This document shows, in pieces, positions 56,275-64,000 of a DNA stretch of 64,000 bases. The notes under the pieces are model-generated. The model was not told the origin of the DNA. It saw only the letters and a list, made by a program, of their open reading frames with translations, and did not search any database. Origin of the DNA: Peptostreptococcus faecalis (lineage in GTDB: Bacteria; Bacillota; Clostridia; Peptostreptococcales; Peptostreptococcaceae); contig NZ_OERU01000001.1 of the NCBI RefSeq assembly GCF_900240845.1, forward strand, positions 517,079 through 581,078. Reading direction: 5' to 3'. Made by a program: the position numbers and the translations under genes. Numbering within the stretch: the stretch's first letter is position 1; each line of letters starts with the position of its first letter.

Positions 56275-56463
56275 TTATGCTCTTTCGATTTTCCCTGAAC
56301 GTAAACATCTTGTACAAACAGATACTCTCTTAGGAGTTCCTTCAACTACAGCTTTCACGTTTCTTAGGTTAGCCGACCAAGTTCTTCTGCTATGCTTATT
56401 AGAGTGAGAAACCTGATTTCCAGAAATCTTACCTTTTCCGCACACGCTACATGCTCTTGACAT
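56275..56463 (-). CDS. rpmB: 50S ribosomal protein L28
   Basis: 62 residues. 'MSRACSVCGKGKISGNQVSHSNKHSRRTW', with CxxC and 'CTRCLRSGK': a zinc-binding form. ATG at 56463 on the - strand with AGGAGG 8 nt upstream; a GTG at 56472 is in frame but less likely. Single-gene unit, divergent from the asp23 operon. Confidence 0.96.
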   Translation of the reverse strand: MSRACSVCGKGKISGNQVSHSNKHSRRTWSANLRNVKAVVEGTPKRVSVCTRCLRSGKIERA

Positions 56464-56511
56464 TATGTACACCTCCTTAATACTAAAATATTAAGCCTAA
56501 AAACATATTTA

Positions 56512-56540
56512 ATAATATCATAGAGAATAAAAAAAATCAA
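56512..56540 (-). promoter_or_regulatory. sigma-A promoter of rpmB
   Basis: On the - strand: TTGATT (56540-56535), 17-bp spacer, TATTAT (56517-56512), with an extended TGA. Confidence 0.65.
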
Positions 56541-56547
56541 GACTAAA

Positions 56548-56576
56548 TTGCATTAAAGAACTTTTTTTTGTATAAT
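56548..56576 (+). promoter_or_regulatory. sigma-A promoter of asp23-fakA
   Basis: TTGCAT (56548-56553), 17-bp spacer, TATAAT (56571-56576). Leader about 100 nt. Confidence 0.7.
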
Positions 56577-56681
56577 GTAAATATGGGTATTAATATAGAA
56601 GCGTATAAAATTTATTAAAAGGATTGAAGTTATTTGATTTATATATTAATATTGTAATATATACACGATTGGAGGTAAAGT

Positions 56682-57032
56682 ATGAGCTCAATATTGAATA
56701 ATGAATTAGGATATATAGAAATAAACAAACATGTACTATCTCAATTAACTTATAAAGCTGCTATAGAAAGTTATGGATTAGTTGGTTTCTCATCAAAAAC
56801 TAAGGGTATAGTAGAATTGTTGAAAGTAGAAAATGCCACTAAAGGTGTAAATATAGTAGAATTAGATGATGCTGAAATAGATATAGAAATATTTGTTATT
56901 TTACAGTATGGAATAAATATTACTACTGTAGCAAATAATCTAATTGAAAGAATAAAATATACTGTTGAAACTTATTCAGGCGTAAAAGTAAATTCTGTTA
57001 CGGTAAGTGTTCAAGGGATAAGAGTCAAGTAA
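56682..57032 (+). CDS. Asp23/Gls24-family envelope stress protein (YloU)
   Basis: 116 residues, full length. 'LGYIEINKHVLSQLTYKAAIESYGLVG' and 'VNSVTVSVQGIRV' define the family. In Firmicutes the gene is paired with fakA (yloV), as here, 14 nt apart. A link to fatty-acid uptake and cell-envelope stress is known in outline only. GGAGGT precedes ATG 56682. Confidence 0.92.
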   Translation: MSSILNNELGYIEINKHVLSQLTYKAAIESYGLVGFSSKTKGIVELLKVENATKGVNIVELDDAEIDIEIFVILQYGINITTVANNLIERIKYTVETYSGVKVNSVTVSVQGIRVK

Positions 57033-57046
57033 ACAGGAGGAGAAGA

Positions 57047-58711
57047 ATGAAGGAAAGTATAGATGGAAAATTATTTAGGGAGATGTTTATTTCTGGAGCA
57101 AATTGTCTTCAGAATAATAAAGATTTAATTGATAAATTAAATGTATTTCCCGTACCAGACGGTGATACCGGCACAAATATGTCCCATACAATTATTTCCG
57201 CTGTAAAAGAGTTGGAAAAAGTGAAGGTAGATGATATTACAGAAATAGGTAAAAATTTATCTAAGGGATCTCTTATGGGTGCTAGGGGTAACTCTGGTGT
57301 AATTTTATCACAGATTATTAGAGGTATAGCACAATCTGTAGAAGGAAAAAAAGAACTAAAGGTAGATGAATTTGCAAAAGCTTTAAAGTCGGGTTCTGCG
57401 ACTGCATATAAAGCTGTCATGAAGCCTATTGAAGGTACAATCTTAACAGTAATTAGAGAAACAAGTGAATTTGCAACTAAATCTGCAAAAAAGAATACAC
57501 AAATCATAATATTTTTAGAAGAAGTTTTAAAAGAAGCTAATAAATCTTTAGATAAAACTCCAGAAAAATTACCTGCTCTTAAAGAAGCTGGTGTTGTAGA
57601 TTCAGGAGGTAAAGGTCTTGTTTGTCTTCTTGAAGGTATGCTGATGGCAGCTAAAGGTACTCCAATTGAATTAATAGATGAATCATCTGTAGTAGTTCAA
57701 AGTCCAGCTCCAAGCAGAAATGGAAAAGCTGCATCAGAAAAAGATATTAAGTATGGATATTGTACGGAATTTATCTTAGAATCAGATGAGGTAGATTCAG
57801 ATACAATTAGGGATATAGTTTTAAACTACGGTGATAGTATTGTCGTGGTTGGATATGATGGTGTTATAAAAGTACACGTTCACACTAATAACCCAGGCAG
57901 TGTACTACAAGAGGCCTTAAAATACGGTCAGCTAGTTACTACTAAGATTGAAAATATGAGACTTCAACATGAACATACATTAATTGATGATGAAGAAGTA
58001 GATTATATAGAGCAAGTTAGTTCAGACGAGGAATTTCCTGTTAATGAAGAGGAGAAAGAAAATGGATTTATAACTACTACTATGGGGAGTGGATTAGCCG
58101 AAATATTCGATGAATTGGGAGTAGATATAGTCATAGAAGGTGGTCAGACGATGAATCCTTCTACTGAAGATTTTGTAAATGCTATTAATATGATAAATGC
58201 AAAAAATATATTTATTTTACCAAACAACGGAAATGTAATTATGGCTGCTAATCAAGCCAAAGAGCTTTCAGATAAAAATGTATATGTTGTGCCTACAAAA
58301 AATATTCCTCAAGGTATCAGTTGTTTAGTATCTTTTGATTATGAAGCTGATGCACAAAAGAATATGGAAAACTTTGACGAAATCTTGGTGAATATAAAAT
58401 CAGGCGAAGTTACATATGCTGTAAGAGACACTATAATGGATGGAATTGAAGTTGTCGAAGGAGATATAATAGGAATATCAGGTAAAAAGCTAATATCTTC
58501 TGGCAAGGATGTTTCGGGTGTTACAGAGTCAGTTATAGAATCTATGGTAGATGATGATTCGGATATCATTACAATTTACTATGGTGAAGATGTAGAAGAG
58601 GATTCAGCTAGAGCTTTTGCTGAAAAAGTACAAGATATCTATGCAGATATCGATGTTGAACTTTACTATGGAGGTCAACCTTTATACTATTATCTAGTAT
58701 CGGTTGAATAG
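57047..58711 (+). CDS. fakA: Fatty acid kinase catalytic subunit FakA (DAK2/YloV)
   Basis: 554 residues. N-terminal DhaL-like kinase ('NVFPVPDGDTGTNM', 'GARGNSGVILSQIIRG') and C-terminal EDD-like domain ('GFITTTMGSGLAEIF'). Phosphorylates fatty acids held by a FakB protein; no fakB is in this window. AGGAGGAGA precedes ATG 57047. Confidence 0.92.
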   Translation: MKESIDGKLFREMFISGANCLQNNKDLIDKLNVFPVPDGDTGTNMSHTIISAVKELEKVKVDDITEIGKNLSKGSLMGARGNSGVILSQIIRGIAQSVEGKKELKVDEFAKALKSGSATAYKAVMKPIEGTILTVIRETSEFATKSAKKNTQIIIFLEEVLKEANKSLDKTPEKLPALKEAGVVDSGGKGLVCLLEGMLMAAKGTPIELIDESSVVVQSPAPSRNGKAASEKDIKYGYCTEFILESDEVDSDTIRDIVLNYGDSIVVVGYDGVIKVHVHTNNPGSVLQEALKYGQLVTTKIENMRLQHEHTLIDDEEVDYIEQVSSDEEFPVNEEEKENGFITTTMGSGLAEIFDELGVDIVIEGGQTMNPSTEDFVNAINMINAKNIFILPNNGNVIMAANQAKELSDKNVYVVPTKNIPQGISCLVSFDYEADAQKNMENFDEILVNIKSGEVTYAVRDTIMDGIEVVEGDIIGISGKKLISSGKDVSGVTESVIESMVDDDSDIITIYYGEDVEEDSARAFAEKVQDIYADIDVELYYGGQPLYYYLVSVE

Positions 58712-58730
58712 AAAATTTGATTGTTATTTT

Positions 58731-58757
58731 AGCTGTTGCTTTGCAACAGCTTTTTTA
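58731..58757 (+). terminator. Terminator after fakA
   Basis: AGCTGTTGC (58731-58739), TTT loop, GCAACAGCT (58743-58751), then TTTTT. Perfect 9-bp stem. It separates asp23-fakA from recG, which implies a promoter or read-through for recG. Confidence 0.88.
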
Positions 58758-58799
58758 TATATAATTATATTAATATTAAATAGCAAAGTAGGTGGAAAA

Positions 58800-60857
58800 A
58801 TGTACAGCTTGTTAAATGAAAATATACAATATATCAAGGGTGTTGGTCCAAAAAAAGCTGAAAAGATGAACAAGCTAAATATATATACAATTAGGGATGC
58901 TATTTACTACTTTCCTAGACAATTTGAAGATAGAAGCAAAGAAAAGAAAATATTTCAATTAGTTGATACGGAAAAAATAACGGTAAGAGTAAAGATAGAT
59001 AGGATAACTGGGAATAAATTTAAAAAAATAAATATGACTATTCTCTACGTTAGCGATGACACAGGAAGTGCAAAATTAGTGTTTTTCAATAGGAATTACA
59101 TAAAAAATACTTTTAGAGTTGGAGATATTGTAAAGGTATTTGGTACTGTTAAGATTATGGACAACTCTGCAATTGAAATGCATAACTGTGAAATAGAATA
59201 TGACAGGGTAGATAAAAATACAGGTATAATATTACCAGTGTACAATTTATCAAAAGGTATCAGCAATAAAGATATTATGGGAGTAATTAGAAATATATTT
59301 GATTCATCGGATATAAAAATACCGGAATACCTTCCAAGTAAAATAATCACTCAATATAATTTAACTGACATAGAGTTTGCTATTAGAAATATGCATTTTC
59401 CAACTAGTAAAGAAAATTTAAAAATAGCTATGTACAGAATGATTTTTGAAGAGTTTTTATTCATGCAATTAGGTTTATTTGTGATTAAAGGTGGAATAAA
59501 AATTGTAGAAGGAATCTCCTTTAAAAAAAGTGAGGAACTATCTTTAATCGAACAGAGCATACCGTTTAAACTTACTAGAGCTCAAAAAAAAGCATATAAT
59601 GAAATATTAGAAGATATGAGTTCTAAAAAAAGTATGAACAGGTTAGTTCAGGGAGATGTTGGAAGCGGTAAAACAGTAGTTGCACAACTAGCTCTTGCAA
59701 ACTGTGCTTTAAATGGATATCAAGGGGCTTATATGGCACCGACAGAAATATTGGCAAAACAGCACTATGAAAGTTTTATAGAATTTTTTAAAGATACAAA
59801 AATAAAAGTTAAAATTATAACTGGCAGTACTACCAAGAAGCAGGCGGATCGTATTTTGGAAGAGCTTGAATCTGGAAACATTGATATAATAATAGGAACT
59901 CACGCATTAATACAAGAAAGAGTAGTTTTTAAAAATTTAGGTCTAGTAATAACTGATGAACAACATAGATTTGGTGTGAAACAGAGGGGAAAATTAAGTG
60001 TTAAATCATCCAATCCAGACGTACTTGTTATGTCAGCTACACCTATACCGAGAACTCTTGCACTGATTTTATATGGAGATTTAGATATATCTATTATTGA
60101 TGAGCTTCCACCAGGAAGAAAGCCTATAGAGACTATAGCCATAGAAAAAAGAAAGAGAGAAGATTTTTATAATAAGAAAGTAAAAGAAGAATTATCAAAA
60201 GGTCACCAAGTGTACGTGGTTTGCCCTTTGGTTGAAGAAAGCGAAGTATTAGATGTTTTATCTGTTGAAGAAGTTTATGAACAGTTAAAACATGAATTTT
60301 TTAAAGATTATAGAGTTGGGCTATTACATGGAAAAATGAAAGCATCAGAAAAAGATGAGGTAATGGAACTTTTCAAACAAAAAGAAATAGATATATTGGT
60401 TTCTACGACTGTAATAGAAGTAGGTGTAAATGTGCCAAATGCTACATATATGATCGTTGAAAATGCTGAAAGATTTGGATTGGCACAGCTCCACCAGCTA
60501 AGAGGTAGAGTTGGTAGAGGCAGTGACAAATCATACTGTACACTTATATATGATTCAAAAACAGAAGTTACAAAACAAAGAATGGGAATAATGGAAGAAA
60601 CTAACGATGGATTTAAGATATCTGAAAAGGATTTAGAGATTAGAGGCCCTGGTGATTTCTTTGGAACAAGGCAGCATGGACTTCCAGAATTAAGAGTAGC
60701 AAATTTATTTAAACATATTAAAATATTGAGAGTAGCACAGAAGGTGGCTAGAGAGATATATGCGGATGATCCCGCTTTAATGAAAAAAGAAAACCATCAA
60801 ATGAAATTGAACGTTTCTAGAATGTTTGAAAGCATAGGCGAAAATATGTCCTTATAG
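58800..60857 (+). CDS. recG: ATP-dependent DNA helicase RecG
   Basis: 685 residues. Wedge/OB domain, Walker A 'QGDVGSGKTVVAQ', 'DEQHRFGVKQR' and 'QLRGRVGRG'. Reverses stalled forks. Start ATG 58800 ('MYSLLNENIQYIKGVGPKKAEKM') because GGTGG lies 8 nt upstream and the N-terminal 32 residues of the longer frame are hydrophobic and unlike RecG. Confidence 0.96.
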   Translation: MYSLLNENIQYIKGVGPKKAEKMNKLNIYTIRDAIYYFPRQFEDRSKEKKIFQLVDTEKITVRVKIDRITGNKFKKINMTILYVSDDTGSAKLVFFNRNYIKNTFRVGDIVKVFGTVKIMDNSAIEMHNCEIEYDRVDKNTGIILPVYNLSKGISNKDIMGVIRNIFDSSDIKIPEYLPSKIITQYNLTDIEFAIRNMHFPTSKENLKIAMYRMIFEEFLFMQLGLFVIKGGIKIVEGISFKKSEELSLIEQSIPFKLTRAQKKAYNEILEDMSSKKSMNRLVQGDVGSGKTVVAQLALANCALNGYQGAYMAPTEILAKQHYESFIEFFKDTKIKVKIITGSTTKKQADRILEELESGNIDIIIGTHALIQERVVFKNLGLVITDEQHRFGVKQRGKLSVKSSNPDVLVMSATPIPRTLALILYGDLDISIIDELPPGRKPIETIAIEKRKREDFYNKKVKEELSKGHQVYVVCPLVEESEVLDVLSVEEVYEQLKHEFFKDYRVGLLHGKMKASEKDEVMELFKQKEIDILVSTTVIEVGVNVPNATYMIVENAERFGLAQLHQLRGRVGRGSDKSYCTLIYDSKTEVTKQRMGIMEETNDGFKISEKDLEIRGPGDFFGTRQHGLPELRVANLFKHIKILRVAQKVAREIYADDPALMKKENHQMKLNVSRMFESIGENMSL

Positions 60858-60936
60858 CGTATAAAAACTAGTTTAAAATAGCATTGTATGATAAAATATA
60901 TAAGAATACAAATTTTAAAAACATGGAGGTCTTTTA

Positions 60937-61497
60937 ATGAGAATTATTTCAGGAAGTGCTAGAGGGTTAAAATTAAATACACCTTCAGACAAGGAAATAA
61001 GGCCTACTACAGATAGAGTAAAAGAATCACTGTTTAACATAATATCTCACAATGTATATGACAGCTGTGTTTTAGATTTATTTGCAGGCAGCGGAGCTTT
61101 AGGTATTGAATGCATTTCAAGAGGAGCTAGACAAGCGTATTTTTGCGATAATAGTGAAGATAGTATAAAAGTTATACAAAGCAATATTGATAAAGCAAAA
61201 TTTAATGATAAAAGTGTAGTTTTAAATGGTGATTATAAATCCATCATACAAAGCATGGTAAATAAAAATAAAAAGTTTGATATAGTGTTTATTGATCCAC
61301 CATACTATAAAAACATATTTGAAGATGTAATATCTCTTGTTGGTAAAAGTGGAATTTTGAAAGAGGATGCTATAGTAGTAGTTGAACATGATGCTAAGGA
61401 CACTTTAAAAGATACTGAAGAACTGTTTATATACAAAGAAAAAAAGTATGGAATAACAAAATTGACTTTTTATAGCTTGGAGGAAAATAATGGCTAA
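60937..61497 (+). CDS. rsmD: 16S rRNA m2G966 methyltransferase RsmD
   Basis: 186 residues. 'MRIISGSARGLKL', 'LDLFAGSGALGIECISRGA', and catalytic 'DPPYY'. GGAGGT precedes ATG 60937. It overlaps coaD by 8 nt, a conserved pairing. Confidence 0.95.
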   Translation: MRIISGSARGLKLNTPSDKEIRPTTDRVKESLFNIISHNVYDSCVLDLFAGSGALGIECISRGARQAYFCDNSEDSIKVIQSNIDKAKFNDKSVVLNGDYKSIIQSMVNKNKKFDIVFIDPPYYKNIFEDVISLVGKSGILKEDAIVVVEHDAKDTLKDTEELFIYKEKKYGITKLTFYSLEENNG

Positions 61498-61978
61498 ATC
61501 TGTAAAAGCAATTTTTGCGGGAAGTTTTGATCCTATAACAAATGGGCATGTAGATATTATTGAAAGAGCCGCGAAAATGTTTGATAAATTAAAGATAGGA
61601 ATTTTGATAAATCCCAATAAACAGACTATGTTTACTGTTGAAGAGAGAGTTGAATTAGTTAAAAAAACTCTTTCTCATATCGACAATGTGGAAGTTATTT
61701 TTTTCGAAGGGCTTTTGATAGATTTTTGTAAGAAAAATGATATATCAGTATTAGTAAGAGGCATTAGATCTTCAGCGGATGTTGACTATGAACTACAAAT
61801 GGCTCATATGAATAAGGAACTTGAAGATAGTATTGAAACAATAATACTACCTACTAATACTAAATACTCTTTTATTAGTTCATCTTTAATAAAAGAAGTT
61901 CTACACTTTGGTGCTAACATTGAGAACTTAGTTCCTAAGTGTGTATTGGAAGAGTTAAAAAAGAAGAAGATAAAATAA
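61490..61978 (+). CDS. coaD: Phosphopantetheine adenylyltransferase
   Basis: 162 residues. 'AIFAGSFDPITNGHVDIIERA' (nucleotidyltransferase TxGH) and 'NTKYSFISSSLIKEVLHFGANIENLVP'. Penultimate step of CoA synthesis. Overlaps rsmD; GGAGG at 61482. Confidence 0.96.
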   Translation: MAKSVKAIFAGSFDPITNGHVDIIERAAKMFDKLKIGILINPNKQTMFTVEERVELVKKTLSHIDNVEVIFFEGLLIDFCKKNDISVLVRGIRSSADVDYELQMAHMNKELEDSIETIILPTNTKYSFISSSLIKEVLHFGANIENLVPKCVLEELKKKKIK

Positions 61979-62009
61979 TATAAAAATAAATGCAATGATG
62001 GAGGTAGCT

Positions 62010-62555
62010 ATGAGTGAAGATATCAAAATTATGGAAATATTGACAGATATGGAAAATATATTAAATGATGCAACTGGATTTCCATTGTCAAAGAGAGTTG
62101 GAGTAGATAAAGACGAGTTATTAAGCTTAATCGATGAATTAAAGGAAGTTCTTCCTTATGAATTAGATACAGCGATTAAAATAATAAAAGAGCAAGATAC
62201 TATTTTAGAATCTGCAAGAAATGATGCTAACTTTATACTTGAAGATGCAAAGAGAGAAAGAGAACAAAAAATAAAAGAGAGCAATGATGAAGTTATAATT
62301 AAGAATAAACAAGTGGACGCAGAAATTGAAAATATGATGAGAGAGGCCACTATTAGAGCAGAAGAGTTAGTTTCTGACAGCAAGATTACTAAAGATGCAA
62401 AAGCAAGAGCAGAAAAAATGATTAGAGAGGCTACTGAATATTCTAGAGATTTACAATCTAGTGCTAGAAGTTACTCTATAGAGCTTTTAGACAATGTGGA
62501 GGCGAATTTAGCCGACATATTGACTGAAATAAGAAATAATAAAGCTCAACTTTAG
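62010..62555 (+). CDS. Uncharacterised coiled-coil protein
   Basis: 181 residues, mostly alpha-helical. An N-terminal helical part ('MEILTDMENILNDATGFPLSKRVGVDKDELLSLIDELKEVLP'), then a long charged coiled coil (about 55-170) like ATP synthase b or DivIVA tails. No catalytic motif. Often next to coaD and ylbM in Clostridia. Start ATG 62010 is fixed by GGAGG at 62000-62004; an ATG at 61995 lies upstream. Confidence 0.75.
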   Translation: MSEDIKIMEILTDMENILNDATGFPLSKRVGVDKDELLSLIDELKEVLPYELDTAIKIIKEQDTILESARNDANFILEDAKREREQKIKESNDEVIIKNKQVDAEIENMMREATIRAEELVSDSKITKDAKARAEKMIREATEYSRDLQSSARSYSIELLDNVEANLADILTEIRNNKAQL

Positions 62556-62593
62556 TATGTTTTTTATAAAAAATGTGAATTTGGAGGGTTAAC

Positions 62594-63910
62594 ATGAGAG
62601 TAGGAGGAATAATAGCTGAATACAATCCCTTTCACAATGGACACAAGTATCAAATAGATTGGTACAAAAAAAACCTTGGCTGTACTCATATAGTTGCAGC
62701 AATGAGTGGTAATTTTGTCCAAAGAGGTGGTCCTTCCATTTTTGATAAGTATACAAGAGCTGAAATGGCCGTTTTAAGTGGAGTTGACTTGGTATTAGAG
62801 ATACCAAGTCATTTTGCGTGTCAGACAGCTGAATTTTTTGCTAAAGGTGCTGTGTTGACACTAGATTCATTGAAATCAGTTGATTCATTTTGTTTTGGAT
62901 CAGAGGAAGGTTCTGTCTATAATCTTAGGAAAGCAGCAGAAATATTAGTCGGTTTGAAGGGCGACTATGAAGGATCACTATCTACGCACTTAAAAAACGG
63001 ATATTCTTTTCCAGTAGCAAGAGAAATGTCATTGCGCGATTACATGGAAGATGTTTCAGATGATTTTTTTACATCATCAAATAATATTCTAGGAATAGAG
63101 TATTTAAAAGCACTTATAAATACAAAATCGAATTTAAAACCTGTCACGATAAAAAGAAAAGGTGAAGGATATAATTCAATAACCTTAGGTAATGAGTTTA
63201 GTTCTGCGACTGCTATAAGAAAAGAAATTTTAAGTATAGTAAATAAAGAAAATGATGACTCTTTGAAATTAAAAGAGAATATTTTTAATAAGCTTGAAAA
63301 TATTAAAAAATATATTCCTGAAAGCTCTTATAATATAATTGTGAAATCTATCATTGAAGTTGGTAAGTGTTCTAGTGAACAAGACTTTTTTGAAGAAATA
63401 TGTTTAACTGTATTAAGAGAAGAGGATAGATTAACCGATTATTTTGAAATAAACGAGAGCCTTAAAAATCCTATAAGAAAAAATATTGTGACCTCACTTG
63501 ATTTTGAAGATTTAATATCATCTCTGTCATCAAAAACATATACAGCTTCCAAAGTTAGAAGGGCATTATTTAATGTATTATTAGGTATATCAAAAAGTGA
63601 TATGAACTTGTTAAAAAAAGTAGAAGAAGTTCCGTATGTAAGAGTACTAGCTTTTAACAAGAAGGGGACTGAAATATTAAAAGAAGTAAAGGCAAATTCG
63701 GATGTTGATGTAATAATGAGTCCTGCAAAGTCAAAGTTATCAGAAAAATATATAGAAAATAAAATATACAAAAAAATGTTAGATTTTGACTTGAGGTCAT
63801 CAAGTATGTACTTCCAAAAATTTTATTCTAGAAATAGAAAAAAATTGTCTTTGGGAGAGCCAGATTATATAAGCATGAAAAAACTGATTGAAATTGAAAA
63901 ATGTAAATAA
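62594..63910 (+). CDS. tmcAL: tRNA(Met) cytidine acetate ligase TmcAL (YlbM)
   Basis: 438 residues. N-terminal nucleotidyltransferase motif 'GIIAEYNPFHNGHKYQ' and 'AAMSGNFVQRGGPSIFDKYTRAEMA'. Activates acetate with ATP to acetylate C34 of elongator tRNA-Met in Bacillus. GGAGGG precedes ATG 62594. The next 90 nt (to 64000) hold no feature I recognise. Confidence 0.93.
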   Translation: MRVGGIIAEYNPFHNGHKYQIDWYKKNLGCTHIVAAMSGNFVQRGGPSIFDKYTRAEMAVLSGVDLVLEIPSHFACQTAEFFAKGAVLTLDSLKSVDSFCFGSEEGSVYNLRKAAEILVGLKGDYEGSLSTHLKNGYSFPVAREMSLRDYMEDVSDDFFTSSNNILGIEYLKALINTKSNLKPVTIKRKGEGYNSITLGNEFSSATAIRKEILSIVNKENDDSLKLKENIFNKLENIKKYIPESSYNIIVKSIIEVGKCSSEQDFFEEICLTVLREEDRLTDYFEINESLKNPIRKNIVTSLDFEDLISSLSSKTYTASKVRRALFNVLLGISKSDMNLLKKVEEVPYVRVLAFNKKGTEILKEVKANSDVDVIMSPAKSKLSEKYIENKIYKKMLDFDLRSSSMYFQKFYSRNRKKLSLGEPDYISMKKLIEIEKCK

Positions 63911-64000
63911 CTTATAATACTTTAAATTATTATAAATTGTTTTTATTCTATGTACATTTTATCAAAAAAATGATATATTAACATAGGATTAATAATTAAA

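Noticed and set aside
1-64000. tRNA, rRNA, selC, insertion sequences, phage genes or CRISPR arrays
   Set aside because: Looked for by eye in the gaps; none recognised. The tRNA(Sec) gene must lie elsewhere.

Overview
The window is AT-rich (roughly 30% GC by eye), densely coded and mostly on the + strand. It looks like chromosome from an anaerobic, amino-acid-fermenting member of Clostridia, most likely Peptostreptococcaceae (Acetoanaerobium/Peptostreptococcus/Clostridioides-like). The evidence is a complete D-proline reductase locus with two in-frame UGA (selenocysteine) genes, strong Shine-Dalgarno sites, and the low-GC Firmicute gene orders rplU-prp-rpmA-obgE, gmk-rpoZ-coaBC-priA-def-fmt-rsmB-rlmN-stp-prkC-rsgA-rpe-thiN and rpmB-asp23-fakA-recG-rsmD-coaD. 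No rRNA, tRNA, insertion sequence, phage gene or CRISPR array was seen.

Layout. 1-4000: an EamA permease, then the L21 leader with rplU-prp-rpmA, obgE and yhbY. 4150-5911: threonine ammonia-lyase and RidA, which disarms the enamine/imine that the lyase makes. 5940-8911: a yybP-ykoY (Mn2+) riboswitch ahead of a P-type cation ATPase. 8934-9415: a Fur-box promoter and a small Cys-rich DUF2325 protein. 9541-12247: a membrane-anchored D,D-carboxypeptidase (- strand) and a ComEA-like protein.

12350-28941 is the metabolic core. An ornithine cyclodeaminase-like gene (ornithine to proline) leads an apparent operon with selD, selA and selB; selD itself carries a UGA codon. A palindromic terminator separates it from convergent prdC. 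Divergent from prdC is prdR (sigma-54-type activator), then a 1-kb regulatory region with an exact -24/-12 promoter, then prdA, an S1-like/coiled-coil gene, prdB (UGA codon), prdD, prdE, prdF and a TSUP-family permease. Together these could make proline, racemise it, reduce it to 5-aminovalerate, and supply the selenocysteine the reductase needs. PrdD and PrdE correspond to the two halves of PrdA, split exactly at its self-cleavage site.

29170-43000: a YeiH-type permease, mtnN, trpS, lspA, an RluD-like synthase, pyrR, rqcH, a hydrolase, yicC, gmk, rpoZ, coaBC and priA. 42700-53050: translation, RNA-modification and signalling housekeeping genes (def, fmt, rsmB, rlmN, PP2C phosphatase, PASTA kinase, rsgA, rpe, thiN), with a YugP-type protease and an SDR between them. 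53081-56153: a two-component system ending in a 37-bp perfect inverted repeat. 56275-63910: rpmB, Asp23, fakA, recG, rsmD, coaD, a coiled-coil protein and tmcAL.

The proline reductase system is known. The less described parts are its regulatory DNA: a possible PrdR enhancer pair, a long structured prdA leader, an intra-operon hairpin after prdB, and a PrdR whose GAFTGA motif is not recognisable.
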